34,726 nucleotides of DNA from Alphaproteobacteria bacterium (GCA_013298565.1 JAAFIC010000031.1:1-34726), one strand, 5' to 3'; shown: positions 8,345-16,076, counted from the first letter of the stretch. Program-made: numbers and translations. The notes: generated by a model not told the origin, from the sequence alone.

Positions 8345-8875
8345 TTAAGCATCCCCTTCAATATCACGCGGATAGCGCAGCGCGGTCAGGCGGTTCTGCT
8401 GCCAGGCGAGAGCCGACCACACTGCAACCGGACAGTGGAACACCGCCAGCGCCGCTGTGGGGAATTTTTCGGAGAGGCGATCCCGCAGCACAAGCTCGGT
8501 CGCGTCCCCAACCAACCCCAAGGCAAACTCGTGCAGACCATCGTTATGGCCGATAACCAGGAGAGTTTCGACGGCCTCGCCCTCCCGTCGCACCGCCGAC
8601 AGTAACTTTTCCGGCTCGGCGAGATAGAGTTCTTCCAAATAGCGCGGCGTTGGGCTGCCTTTTGGAAGCGCTCCCATTAATCCATCCCAGGTTTCCCGCG
8701 TGCGCGTGGCGGTTGAACACAGCACGCGATCAAACTTCAAGCCTAAAGACTGGATCGTTTCGGCCAGAGCCACGGCATCGCGTTGGCCCCTGCTGTTCAG
8801 CGGGCGTGCGTGATCGGTTTGCCTGAGATCCTCCCAGGATGATTTTGCGTGGCGCAGCAAGGCCAGTCGGCGCAT
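8345..8875 (-). CDS. sixA: SixA-type phosphohistidine phosphatase (histidine phosphatase superfamily)
   Basis: This 176-residue branch-2-type histidine phosphatase starts MRRLALLRHAKSSW, with the RHAK signature (catalytic His9) typical of SixA rather than phosphoglycerate mutase. Other superfamily landmarks follow: LNSRGQRDA, CSTATRTRET and VIGHNDGLHEFAL with the second catalytic His. E. coli SixA removes phosphate from histidine phosphocarrier domains of the nitrogen PTS and some kinases; a comparable target here is inferred. The ATG at 8875 has an excellent CAGGAGAA ribosome site at about 8 nt; a longer frame to 8929 lacks one. First gene of a three-gene cluster with 4-nt gaps. Confidence 0.88.
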   Translation of the reverse strand: MRRLALLRHAKSSWEDLRQTDHARPLNSRGQRDAVALAETIQSLGLKFDRVLCSTATRTRETWDGLMGALPKGSPTPRYLEELYLAEPEKLLSAVRREGEAVETLLVIGHNDGLHEFALGLVGDATELVLRDRLSEKFPTAALAVFHCPVAVWSALAWQQNRLTALRYPRDIEGDA

Positions 8876-8946
8876 CGCCCGTTCTCCTGACGATAGGGCC
8901 GCCAGATAAGGTTCCGGCGGAAACATCATGTCGCGAAGGTTCTACC

Positions 8947-9105
8947 ATGATGAGAGATGTTCGTCAGCCCATGCCGCACCCTGATGTGATCGTGGAGAAA
9001 CGCGATTCTGAAAACTCAGCCGTGCGGATTGTCCCACAATGGTTGCGGCTAAACCCAGAAACGGTTCAAAAACGCTGGACAGGATCGGCACAAACTGGAG
9101 TTTAA
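8947..9105 (+). CDS. Possible small protein upstream of sseA
   Basis: A 52-codon open frame starts at the ATG at 8947 (in an ATGATG pair), with GAAGG 8 nt upstream, and stops at 9105, 33 nt before sseA. The product starts MMRDVRQPMPHP, is mixed and charged (VIVEKRDSE, then a VPQWLRL patch), with no signal peptide or membrane segment. I do not recognise a family. It occupies most of an otherwise empty divergent intergenic region, so it could be chance. The inverted repeat CATCATG (8924-8930) / CATGATG (8946-8952) overlaps its start. Confidence 0.3.
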   Translation: MMRDVRQPMPHPDVIVEKRDSENSAVRIVPQWLRLNPETVQKRWTGSAQTGV

Positions 9106-9138
9106 TCAGAGCTGAGGATTTATCAGGAGGAAGCAGGA

Positions 9139-10005
9139 ATGAGCACGCGAACGGCTTTCGTCTCGACGGCTTGGCTGGCGGAACGGCTTTCCGACAGTCA
9201 TGTGCGCGTGCTTGATGCCACCTACGTCTTACCCGGCGTTCCGCGCAACGCCGAAGCGGAGTTTTTGGAGCGGCATATTCCAGGCGCGCAGTTCTTCGAT
9301 ATAGATGCGTATAAGGATAATGAAAGCGACCTTCCGCACATGCTGCCGGACCCGGATAGTTTTGCGGAGGATATGAGCGACCTTGGTATCAGTAATGATT
9401 GCACTGTCATCTGCTACGACAGCTACGGGCTGATGAGCGCCGCCCGCCCCTGGTGGATGTTTCGCACCTTCGGGCACGATAAGGTCTTTGTGCTCGATGG
9501 CGGCCTTAAGCAGTGGCTGGCCGAGGGGCGCCCCTTAGAGAGCGGCCCCACCACTCCGCCGCGCCAGGGCCGCTTCAACGCCCGCTTCCGCCCGGAATTG
9601 GTGAGCGACCGCGACGCGGTGCTGACAGCGCTGGACACGCCGGCTGTGCAGATTATCGACGCGCGCGGGGCCGGGCGCTTCGCTGGAACCGAACCCGAGC
9701 CTCGGGCCAAGCTCGCCGGGGGCCATATGCCAGGGGCGCAGAACGTGCCCTTCGCCAGTCTGCTCGATCCCGCCACGGGCCTTATCCTCCCCAAAGCACA
9801 AATTGAGGCGCGGTTTGTGGCCGCCGGGATCGACCTTAAGCGGCCCATCATCACTTCTTGCGGCTCAGGCGTTAGCGCCTGCGTGCTGGCGATTGGCCTT
9901 TATGAGCTAGGCCGTGCCGATGTATCGGTTTACGATGGCTCGTGGAGCGAATGGGGCGGTTATCCCGGCCTACCAATTGCCACGGGAGTGGCAGCAGCGT
10001 TATGA
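9139..10005 (+). CDS. sseA: 3-mercaptopyruvate sulfurtransferase (two-domain rhodanese)
   Basis: This 288-residue tandem rhodanese protein transfers sulfur from 3-mercaptopyruvate (or thiosulfate) to thiol or cyanide acceptors. The N-terminal domain (about 5-135) is the non-catalytic copy, with DATYVLPG and FVLDGGLKQW. The C-terminal domain (about 150-285) carries the active loop CGSGVSA with Cys241, which is the mercaptopyruvate-type CGSG[VT] loop rather than the CRKG-type loop of thiosulfate enzymes. The acidic IIDARGAGRF and DGSWSEWG motifs agree. The start has a strong ribosome site (AGGAGGAAG). It is translationally coupled to the following GNAT gene by an ATGA overlap. Confidence 0.93.
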   Translation: MSTRTAFVSTAWLAERLSDSHVRVLDATYVLPGVPRNAEAEFLERHIPGAQFFDIDAYKDNESDLPHMLPDPDSFAEDMSDLGISNDCTVICYDSYGLMSAARPWWMFRTFGHDKVFVLDGGLKQWLAEGRPLESGPTTPPRQGRFNARFRPELVSDRDAVLTALDTPAVQIIDARGAGRFAGTEPEPRAKLAGGHMPGAQNVPFASLLDPATGLILPKAQIEARFVAAGIDLKRPIITSCGSGVSACVLAIGLYELGRADVSVYDGSWSEWGGYPGLPIATGVAAAL

Positions 10006-10583
10006 GCGCCGCCCCGCTCCCGCCCGCTCCGGCAGAAATCGACGTTACCATCACGCATCTGGAGATGCTGGCCGCGCCGAAAGCACCCGCCCTGCCCCAG
10101 CCCGCCTCTCAATACCCTCTGGTGCTGATGGCGGCGCGGCAGCCAAACCTAAACTTCTACCGTTTTCTCTACGCCAGTGTTGGCGACCCGTGGCTGTGGT
10201 ACGAGCGGCGACAGATGGAAGACGCGAAGCTCCGGGCCATTCTGAACGATCCTGCCGTGGAGATAACGGTTGCCTATCTTGGCGGGGTTCCGGCGGGCTA
10301 TTTCGAGTTGGATGGGCGGGAGGCGGGCGAAGTGGAACTGGCTTACTTCGGCCTTATGCCCGACTTCATCGGCCTCAAGCTGGGGCCGTATCTGCTAGAT
10401 TGTGCTATTCGCAAAGCCTGGGCGCGCGGCCCGAAGCGGGTGTGGGTGCATACGTGCAGCCTCGATCACCCGAAAGCCCTCAGCCTATACCAGCGCGCCG
10501 GTTTCGAGACCTTCGCGCAAGAATCCCACCGCATCCCCAATCCCGCCGCACTGATTGCCGCAAGCAACCCGCGCGAGGACTAA
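10002..10583 (+). CDS. GNAT family N-acetyltransferase
   Basis: This 193-residue GCN5-related acetyltransferase follows sseA. Its ATG overlaps the sseA stop as ATGA, which strongly supports this start and coupled translation. The fold is indicated by VAYLGGVPAGYFEL (beta2-beta3), ELAYFGLMPDFIGLKLGPYLLD (motif A region with acetyl-CoA loop) and VHTCSLDHPKALSLYQRAGF, the typical GNAT C-terminal signature (H-P-A-L-Y-x-x-x-G-F). The acyl acceptor cannot be read from sequence. Coupling to a sulfurtransferase may only reflect shared expression. Confidence 0.87.
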   Translation: MSAAPLPPAPAEIDVTITHLEMLAAPKAPALPQPASQYPLVLMAARQPNLNFYRFLYASVGDPWLWYERRQMEDAKLRAILNDPAVEITVAYLGGVPAGYFELDGREAGEVELAYFGLMPDFIGLKLGPYLLDCAIRKAWARGPKRVWVHTCSLDHPKALSLYQRAGFETFAQESHRIPNPAALIAASNPRED

Positions 10584-10591
10584 GCCGATTC

Positions 10592-10644
10592 TTTTTTACG
10601 CAAATGCGTCGTCGCAGGCATTCTGCCTGCTCGGGATTTGCTCT
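10592..10644. repeat. 53-nt palindromic repeat, copy 1
   Basis: First of two identical 53-nt units with a 57-nt period, just after the GNAT stop. Each unit starts with six T, then contains an outer inverted pair GCAAAT/ATTTGC and an inner perfect hairpin GCAGGCA-TTC-TGCCTGC. The design resembles a REP-type dispersed palindrome. Copy number in the rest of the genome is unknown from here. Confidence 0.85.
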
Positions 10645-10648
10645 TTGG

Positions 10649-10701
10649 TTTTTTACGCAAATGCGTCGTCGCAGGCATTCTGCCTGCTCGGGATTTGCTC
10701 T
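10649..10701. repeat. 53-nt palindromic repeat, copy 2
   Basis: Identical to copy 1 and separated from it by 4 nt. Its last two bases overlap the stop codon of the convergent VOC gene (TAG at 10702-10700), so the insertion ended exactly at, or supplied part of, that gene's end. The six-T run at the left of each unit gives a leftward transcript a stem followed by A, not U, so it is not a classical terminator in that direction. Confidence 0.85.
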
Positions 10702-11122
10702 ATTTGGCGAAAAGCTGTCCCATATCGCGAAACGCTTTGAACTCCAGCGCATTGCCAGCGGGATCGAGGAAAAACATGGTCGCCTGTTCGCCCACTTGGC
10801 CTTGGAAGCGAACATAAGGTTCGATCACAAATTTCACACCCGCCGCCTTCAGCCGGTCGGCGAAGGCTTGAAACCGCTCCCACTCTAGGACCACGCCAAA
10901 ATGCGGCACAGGCACCGCGTGCCCATCGACCGGATTATGGTGAGTATCCTCCGCCTGCTTCGGCGCAAGATGAGCGACGATTTGATGGCCGAATAGATCA
11001 AAATCAATCCATTCGTCGCTGGATCGGCCTTCGGCGCACCCCAGAAACTCCCCATAAAACTGCCGCGCCGCTGCCAGATCATCAACCGGAAACGCAATGT
11101 GGAAGGGGGTTATTGGGGCCAT
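10700..11122 (-). CDS. VOC family (glyoxalase/dioxygenase-like) protein
   Basis: This 140-residue vicinal oxygen chelate fold protein has paired beta-alpha-beta-beta-beta modules. It starts [23 protein letters not shown], has [26 protein letters not shown] in the first half and HFGVVLEW plus [14 protein letters not shown] in the second. His8, His93 and Glu127 (in NALEFK) are placed to bind a divalent metal as in glyoxalase-type enzymes. The substrate is unknown. The ATG at 11122 has a GGAGA ribosome site at about 8 nt. Its stop codon coincides with the end of the tandem palindromic repeat. mltG ends 21 nt upstream in the same direction. Confidence 0.87.
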   Translation of the reverse strand: MAPITPFHIAFPVDDLAAARQFYGEFLGCAEGRSSDEWIDFDLFGHQIVAHLAPKQAEDTHHNPVDGHAVPVPHFGVVLEWERFQAFADRLKAAGVKFVIEPYVRFQGQVGEQATMFFLDPAGNALEFKAFRDMGQLFAK

Positions 11123-11143
11123 GAGAAGCTCTCCTCGTCCGGG

Positions 11144-12130
11144 TTACGGTCTGCTCGCGCGCGCTCTTTCGATCTGCCGCCATTTAGCGACATTACGGTT
11201 ATGCTCGTCGAGGGTTTTGGCGAAGGCGTGCCCGCCGGTGCCATCGGCGACGAAATAGAAATCGTCGGTCGTCAGTGGTTTTGCCGCCGCCATCAGGGCC
11301 GCCCGGCCTGGATTGGTGATCGGCGAAGCAGGCAGCCCGGCACGGGTGTAGGTATTCCAGGGCGTATCGGTATCAAGATCGGTACGGGTTAGGCTGCGCG
11401 TCGCCCCGGCCCCGCCAACAACGCCATAGAGCACCGTTGGGTCGGACTGAAGCCGCATGTTCTTCCGCAGCCGATTGATGAACACGCCCGCCACCCGCTC
11501 CCGCTCTGCCGCAAGGCCGGTCTCTTTCTCAACGATCGAGGCCAGCACCACAAGCTCTTCGGGCGTGCGAAGCGGAACGCTGAGAGTGCGATTACTCCAA
11601 GCCTCCGCGATAGCCGCCGTCATCGCGGTTTGCAAACGCTTGACCAGATCGGCGCGGCGGTCGCCTTTTTGATAGTGATAGGTTTCGGGTAGCAGGCTGC
11701 CTTCGGGCAAAGTTGCCGGGGCCGCGCCCTCCAATCCGTCTGCGGTGCGAATGAGATCGAGGATTTGCGAACTGGTCAGCCCCTCCGGCACCGTCAGGCG
11801 GCGCACGATGGTGCGCCCAGCCCGCAACTGCTCCAAAATCGCGGCGAGGCTTGCGCCTGCGGCAATCTCATACTCTCCAGCGCGTAAGGCCCTGGGGTCG
11901 CGCCGTAACTGCTGCGCCGCCATAAGGAGCCAGGGTTTTTCGATGAGATCTTCATCCATCAACTGTTGGCCGATAGCGTCGGACCCTAAACCGCGCGGGA
12001 TATAGATCACCTTGGCAATCGTTGTCGGCCCCGGCCTATCTATTTCGGTTTCGACCCAGCGCAACCCGACAGCGAAAAGGGCGCCCGCAAACACGAGCGC
12101 CCCTAACAGCAAGGAAAGAAGCCTGAGCAA
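11144..12130 (-). CDS. mltG: Endolytic murein transglycosylase MltG (YceG-like)
   Basis: This 328-residue inner-membrane lytic transglycosylase cleaves nascent glycan strands and is thought to set glycan length. A single N-terminal membrane anchor (about 1-25) is followed by a LysM-like region (about 35-105) and the YceG catalytic domain. The domain has LASIVEKETG with the predicted catalytic Glu201, VFINRL, LQSDPTVLYG, PWNTYTRAGLP, ITNPG and YFVADGTGGHAFAKT. The only frame-compatible start before a stop is TTG at 12130, 6 nt after the fabF stop. No strong ribosome site is visible, so translation may depend on coupling to fabF. An mltG gene after fabF is a widespread order in proteobacteria. 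Confidence 0.93.
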   Translation of the reverse strand: MLRLLSLLLGALVFAGALFAVGLRWVETEIDRPGPTTIAKVIYIPRGLGSDAIGQQLMDEDLIEKPWLLMAAQQLRRDPRALRAGEYEIAAGASLAAILEQLRAGRTIVRRLTVPEGLTSSQILDLIRTADGLEGAAPATLPEGSLLPETYHYQKGDRRADLVKRLQTAMTAAIAEAWSNRTLSVPLRTPEELVVLASIVEKETGLAAERERVAGVFINRLRKNMRLQSDPTVLYGVVGGAGATRSLTRTDLDTDTPWNTYTRAGLPASPITNPGRAALMAAAKPLTTDDFYFVADGTGGHAFAKTLDEHNRNVAKWRQIERARASRP

Positions 12131-12136
12131 GCTGAA

Positions 12137-13441
12137 CTAGACCGCCCCGCCGAATACCAGCGAAGCGTTTGTGCCGCCGAACCCAAAGGAGTTGGATAGG
12201 GCGTAGCGCACCTGCCGCTTCTTCGCCACATGGGGCACTAGATCAATATCGCAACCGTCAGACGGATTATCGAGGTTCAGTGTTGGCGGAACAATCTGAT
12301 CGCGTAGAGCGAGGATCGAGAAAATCGCTTCAACCGCCCCTGCCGCCCCCAAGAGATGACCGATGGCCGATTTGGTGGACGACATAGAGAGCGTATAAGC
12401 GTGCTCGCCGAACAGGCGCTTCACTGCGTTCAACTCAATCTCATCCCCTAACGGCGTCGATGTACCGTGAGCATTGATGTAATCTATTTGGCCAAGGCTA
12501 AGACCGGACCATTTCAGCGCCGACTGCATTGCGCGGTAGCCGCCATTGCCATCTGGCGCGGGGGCCGTGATGTGGTAGGCGTCGCCCGACATGCCATAGC
12601 CTAAGACTTCAGCATAAATCTTCGCGCCGCGCGCCTGGGCGTGTTCCAGGCTTTCGAGCACGACAACGCCTGCGCCCTCGCCCATCACGAAACCATCACG
12701 GTCCTTATCCCACGGGCGCGAAGCTTTCGTCGGCGCGTCGTTGAAATTGGTGGACATAGCGCGCGAGGCGGCAAAACCGGCAAAGCCAATGCGCGACAGC
12801 GCGGCTTCAGTGCCGCCCGCAACCATCACGTCGGCATCGCCTAAAGAGATCAGCCGCGCGGCATCGCCAATAGCGTGCGCCCCCGTCGAGCAAGCTGTAA
12901 CAACCGCGTGGTTCGGACCCTTGAAACCATAGCGCATCGAGACGTGGCCGGAGGCGAGATTGATGAGATTGGCCGGGATATAGAACGGGCTAAGGCGTTC
13001 GGCCCCGCGCTCCGCAACCAGCACCGCACCATCGGTAATGCCGATAAGACCGCCGATACCAGAGCCGATCATCACGCCTGTGGCTTCGCGCTCCGCATCA
13101 GTTTCCGGCGTCCAGCCCGCATCGGCAATCGCTTCCTGGGCAGCGGCCATGGCATAAACGATGAAATCGCCCATGCGGCGACGGTCTTTGACCGATACCA
13201 CGGTGTCGATATCGAACTGACCGGGGCCGTCTTTACCGCGCGGAATAATTCCACCAACCTTAGCCGGAATATCATCGGCCTTAAAGTGGTCATCGACACG
13301 CTTAAGGCCGGATTGACCGTCCAGCAGGCGTGACCAATTATGTTCAACGCCGGTTCCCAGCGGAGTAACCATCCCAAGCCCAGTAACGACCACGCGCTTA
13401 AGGGTGATCTGTTTCCCGGTGATGTGTTTTTCAGTGCTCAC
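12137..13441 (-). CDS. fabF: 3-oxoacyl-ACP synthase II (KAS II)
   Basis: This enzyme condenses malonyl-ACP with acyl-ACP in fatty-acid elongation. From the GTG at 13441 it has 434 residues. The KAS landmarks are all present: VVVTGLGMVTPLG, the catalytic Cys in VTACSTGAHA (Cys184), NAHGTSTPLGD with the first catalytic His, SAIGHLLGAAG with the second, and the glycine-rich SNSFGFGGTNAS end. The frame stays open to a GTG at 13498; the 13441 start (MSTEKHITGK) gives about 13 extra residues before the family's usual beginning and has GAAAG 6 nt upstream. No ATG is available near the conserved start, so the exact N-terminus is uncertain. acpP lies upstream, mltG 6 nt downstream. Confidence 0.94.
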   Translation of the reverse strand: MSTEKHITGKQITLKRVVVTGLGMVTPLGTGVEHNWSRLLDGQSGLKRVDDHFKADDIPAKVGGIIPRGKDGPGQFDIDTVVSVKDRRRMGDFIVYAMAAAQEAIADAGWTPETDAEREATGVMIGSGIGGLIGITDGAVLVAERGAERLSPFYIPANLINLASGHVSMRYGFKGPNHAVVTACSTGAHAIGDAARLISLGDADVMVAGGTEAALSRIGFAGFAASRAMSTNFNDAPTKASRPWDKDRDGFVMGEGAGVVVLESLEHAQARGAKIYAEVLGYGMSGDAYHITAPAPDGNGGYRAMQSALKWSGLSLGQIDYINAHGTSTPLGDEIELNAVKRLFGEHAYTLSMSSTKSAIGHLLGAAGAVEAIFSILALRDQIVPPTLNLDNPSDGCDIDLVPHVAKKRQVRYALSNSFGFGGTNASLVFGGAV

Positions 13442-13615
13442 GTGCAACTTTCGCCTTTTGCCGTCAAACTTGGCGCAGTTTGTCGTTAGATTGGACACCT
13501 GACGACGGAAAAATGCAACCAGCCAAAGACCTGGAGCGGCGTAATAATCTTACGGACGGCCAACGCGGCAGGCTGCGGTACCAAGTTGGCCCTGCCCGCA
13601 CACGGCGCTTATGGC

Positions 13616-13651
13616 AAGAGCCGCTTTCGGAAATCTCCGAAACCGGCTCTT
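13616..13651. other. Long hairpin between acpP and fabF
   Basis: A 36-nt inverted repeat: AAGAGCCG pairs with CGGCTCTT, then one C-C mismatch, then TTTCGGA pairs with TCCGAAA around a 4-nt AATC loop (15 base pairs). No U-run follows in the leftward direction, so it is more likely an mRNA stability, processing or partial-termination element than a full terminator. It sits in the 274-nt gap between acpP and fabF, where I see no gene. Confidence 0.6.
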
Positions 13652-13715
13652 ATCACACTAAAGCCGCTTATGCGCCGCGCAGACTCAAAAGCCTCTCCGT
13701 TAAACCGGAATGGGC

Positions 13716-13952
13716 TTAGGCGTTATTCTTTTCGATGAAGTCGATAGCGTCCTTCACCGTCAGAATCTTTTCTGCGGCATCGTCGGGGATTTCCACGCCG
13801 AATTCTTCTTCAAAGGCCATGACCAGTTCTACCGTGTCCAGGCTGTCCGCGCCCAGATCATCAATAAAGCTGGCATTGTCCGTAACCTTGGCTTCGTCCA
13901 CGCCCAGATGCTCAATGACGATCTTCTTAACGCGTTCGGCAACAGTGCTCAT
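13716..13952 (-). CDS. acpP: Acyl carrier protein
   Basis: This 78-residue acidic carrier protein of type II fatty-acid synthesis holds the growing acyl chain on a 4'-phosphopantetheine arm attached to Ser37 in the DSL motif ([11 protein letters not shown]). Helix 1 ([16 protein letters not shown]) and helix II/III ([20 protein letters not shown]) match the family closely, and the length is standard. The ATG at 13952 has a GAGGA ribosome site. It lies between fabG and fabF. The 247-nt gap to fabG and the hairpin after it suggest acpP expression is set partly independently of its neighbours, as is common because ACP is needed in large amounts. Confidence 0.97.
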   Translation of the reverse strand: MSTVAERVKKIVIEHLGVDEAKVTDNASFIDDLGADSLDTVELVMAFEEEFGVEIPDDAAEKILTVKDAIDFIEKNNA

Positions 13953-14199
13953 TGCGAATTATCCTCGACAGTAAACCAGTGATCGTTCCGTGTAGCTGGT
14001 CTGGGCAGGCCCGACAAGCCCCTTCGGAGGCGAATAAACAGAGAGTTTTCCGCCCCGAAAGCCGCCCCCCTGTAACACACTTCAATCGCCTGCGCTAGAA
14101 AATCACAGCATCTCCAATGCGGCAAGGCAGATATTGAAGCCGTCATTGCGGCGACGGCCAAGGGCGCGGACGCGCCCGCCCGGCGAGGGCAGAATAAAC

Positions 14200-14940
14200 C
14201 TAAAGCATCGCCATCCCACCGTTTACATTTAGGGTTTCGCCCGTCACGTAGCTGGCTTCAGAGGAGGCGAGAAAGACGACGGCGGCAGCAATTTCCGCGC
14301 CCGTGCCCATGCGGCCCAGCGGAATCCCGGCCAGCATCTGCTGCTTTTGCGCGTCCGTTAGAACGTCCGTCATCGCGGTTTCGATGAAGCCCGGCGCGAT
14401 GCAGTTCACCGTAATATTGCGGCTGCCAACTTCCTGGGCCAGCGATTTGGAGAAGCCGACCAAGCCCGCTTTCGAGGCCGCATAATTGGTTTGCCCAGCA
14501 TTGCCGGTAGCGCCGACAATCGAGGTAATGGAGATAATTCGGCCCGACCGCTTCTTCATCATCCCCTTCAATACAGCGCGCGACAGGCGCATTGCGGCAG
14601 TCAGGTTCACATCCAGCACCATCTGCCAGTCAGCATCTTTCAGGCGCAACAAAAGCTGATCGCGGGTGAGGCCAGCGTTATTCACCAGAATATCGACCCC
14701 GCCTGCGACAGCCTCCGCCGCCTTGATGAGCGCATCGGCGGCGTCGGGTTGGGACAGATCGGCGGGGATCACATGCGTACGTTCCCCGCCCAGGCTGGCG
14801 GCGACTTCGGCAAGAGCTGCCTCGCGCGTACCGGTCAGCAGAACGGTGGCGCCACGGGCGTGTAAACCGGCGGCAATGGCGCGACCAATACCGCCGCTCG
14901 CACCGGTAATAAGTGCAGTTTTTCCTGATAAATCAAACAT
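14200..14940 (-). CDS. fabG: 3-oxoacyl-ACP reductase
   Basis: This 246-residue NADPH-dependent short-chain dehydrogenase reduces 3-oxoacyl-ACP in each elongation round. It shows the cofactor motif TGASGGIG (13-20), NNAG (87-90), active-site Asn112, Ser140, Tyr153 and Lys157 (in TNYAASK), and the C-terminal SYVTGETLNVNGGMAM. The position right after fabD (13-nt gap) and before acpP identifies it as FabG rather than another short-chain dehydrogenase. The downstream gap has a GGGCGC/GCGCCC hairpin at 14162-14177. Confidence 0.96.
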   Translation of the reverse strand: MFDLSGKTALITGASGGIGRAIAAGLHARGATVLLTGTREAALAEVAASLGGERTHVIPADLSQPDAADALIKAAEAVAGGVDILVNNAGLTRDQLLLRLKDADWQMVLDVNLTAAMRLSRAVLKGMMKKRSGRIISITSIVGATGNAGQTNYAASKAGLVGFSKSLAQEVGSRNITVNCIAPGFIETAMTDVLTDAQKQQMLAGIPLGRMGTGAEIAAAVVFLASSEASYVTGETLNVNGGMAML

Positions 14941-14953
14941 TTATGTCTCTTTC

Positions 14954-15898
14954 TTAAAGCGATTCGAGAAAGGCGCGAATATCGGCGGAGGTGATGAGGG
15001 CAAGACCAGGAACATCTTTGGCGATCCTCTTGGCAAGGCCAGTGAGCACCTTTCCCGCGCCAAGCTCGGCAAACTGAGTGATCCCCATGTCGGTCGCCAG
15101 ATAAGCAATACTTTCCTGCCAGCGCACGCGCCCTGTGACCTGTGCAACGAGGCCCTGGCGCAGTCGATCCGGCTCTTGTTCCGGGCGGGCGGTGACGTTG
15201 CTCAAAACGGGCAAACCTGGACGGTTTAGTGTAACAGAGGCGAGGGCCGCTGCCATGACATCAGCGGCGGGCTGCATTAAGCGGCAGTGAAAGGGGGCCG
15301 AAACCGGCAGCAGTAGCGCCCGCTTAACACCTTTAGTCGGCGCGAGGGCAATGGCACGGGCAATCGCCGCCGCACTCCCGGAGAGAACAATCTGCCCGCC
15401 GCCATTATCATTAGCAATATCACATACGTCCCCCTCGGCAGCTTCATCGGCAATCGCTTGCGCTAGGGGAAGCTCGACCCCAAGTAGAGCCGCCATACCG
15501 CCCGCTCCCACGGGAACCGCCGCCTGCATCGCCTGGCCTCGGCGCTTCAATAGCCGCGCCGTATCGAACAAACTCAGCGCCCCAACAGCAGCCAGGGCTG
15601 AATATTCCCCAAGCGAATGCCCAGCAGCAGCCATCCCTAAGTCCGACAGGCGCTTGCCCGTTTCAGCTTCGATCACCCGCACCACGGCAAGCGAGGTCGC
15701 CATCAGCGCCGGTTGAGCGTTCTCGGTTAGGGTTAGGTCGGCTTCGGGGCCATTCCAGATAATCTGCGAGAGATTTTGCGACAGGGCGGCATCGACTTCC
15801 TCGAACACGGCACGCGCTACCGGAAACGCCTCCGCCAGATCCTTACCCATGCCAACAGTTTGGCTGCCTTGACCGGGAAACAGAAAAGCTCTGCTCAT
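14954..15898 (-). CDS. fabD: Malonyl-CoA:ACP transacylase
   Basis: This 314-residue enzyme loads malonate from CoA onto ACP, the entry step to fatty-acid synthesis. It shows FPGQGSQ (7-13), the nucleophile motif AGHSLGEYSAL with Ser95, the conserved Arg region and the PFH catalytic His near residue 203. The frame extends to 15937, but the ATG at 15898 (MSRAFLFPGQ) has an AAGGAG site and matches the family start. It heads the fabD-fabG-acpP-fabF-mltG run, with a divergent promoter region toward rpsF. Confidence 0.95.
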   Translation of the reverse strand: MSRAFLFPGQGSQTVGMGKDLAEAFPVARAVFEEVDAALSQNLSQIIWNGPEADLTLTENAQPALMATSLAVVRVIEAETGKRLSDLGMAAAGHSLGEYSALAAVGALSLFDTARLLKRRGQAMQAAVPVGAGGMAALLGVELPLAQAIADEAAEGDVCDIANDNGGGQIVLSGSAAAIARAIALAPTKGVKRALLLPVSAPFHCRLMQPAADVMAAALASVTLNRPGLPVLSNVTARPEQEPDRLRQGLVAQVTGRVRWQESIAYLATDMGITQFAELGAGKVLTGLAKRIAKDVPGLALITSADIRAFLESL

Positions 15899-15926
15899 GT
15901 TGTGAAGGCTCCTTGTGGGTTGGGCT

Positions 15927-15956
15927 GTATTAGGCAAAGTGTCGCGCCTTTGTCAT
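15927..15956 (-). promoter_or_regulatory. Candidate fabD promoter
   Basis: Read leftward: ATGACA, an 18-nt spacer and TAATAC, about 30 nt upstream of the fabD ATG. The -10 matches consensus well; the spacer is one base longer than ideal. It sits in the 297-nt divergent region between fabD and rpsF, which otherwise holds only the rpsF promoter and leader. Confidence 0.5.
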
Positions 15957-16004
15957 ACTCTACGCGCGCCTGTCAAGGCTTCGTAAGAAAAGCGCGTGTT
16001 TTGC

Positions 16005-16032
16005 TTGCATCCCGAAAAAGACTCGCTATGGT
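16005..16032 (+). promoter_or_regulatory. Candidate rpsF operon promoter
   Basis: TTGCAT, a 16-nt spacer and TATGGT predict a start near 16039 and a leader of about 155 nt before rpsF. The same -10 hexamer TATGGT occurs in the tRNA-Lys promoter at 22788, which supports its use as a strong promoter element in this genome. Confidence 0.55.
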
Positions 16033-16041
16033 GCGCGCTCC

Positions 16042-16076
16042 CTTGCCTAGACTTTCGGTCTGGCAAGCTCCTTGCC
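16042..16076 (+). promoter_or_regulatory. rpsF leader with mutually exclusive hairpins
   Basis: Three arms lie in a row at the predicted 5' end of the transcript: CTTGCC (16042-16047), GGCAAG (16062-16067) and CTTGCC (16071-16076). The middle arm can pair with either outer one. Pairing with the first also brings together AGAC/GTCT around a TTTCG loop (about 10 bp); pairing with the third gives a 6-bp stem with a 3-nt loop. Known bS6:bS18 autoregulatory leaders exist in many bacteria, but I cannot show this is one. Confidence 0.45.

Noticed and set aside
10592-10701. CRISPR array
   Set aside because: Only two units with a 4-nt spacer; the repeat is a nested palindrome without spacers of the right size or cas genes nearby.
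9914-10888. 324-codon frame containing a duplicated MRRRRHSACSG segment
   Set aside because: The duplication is the 53-nt DNA repeat read in one frame; the frame overlaps sseA, the GNAT gene and the convergent VOC gene.
13949-14161. 70-codon minus-strand frame between fabG and acpP
   Set aside because: It overlaps the acpP start and ribosome site and has no recognisable features; more likely leader DNA of acpP.
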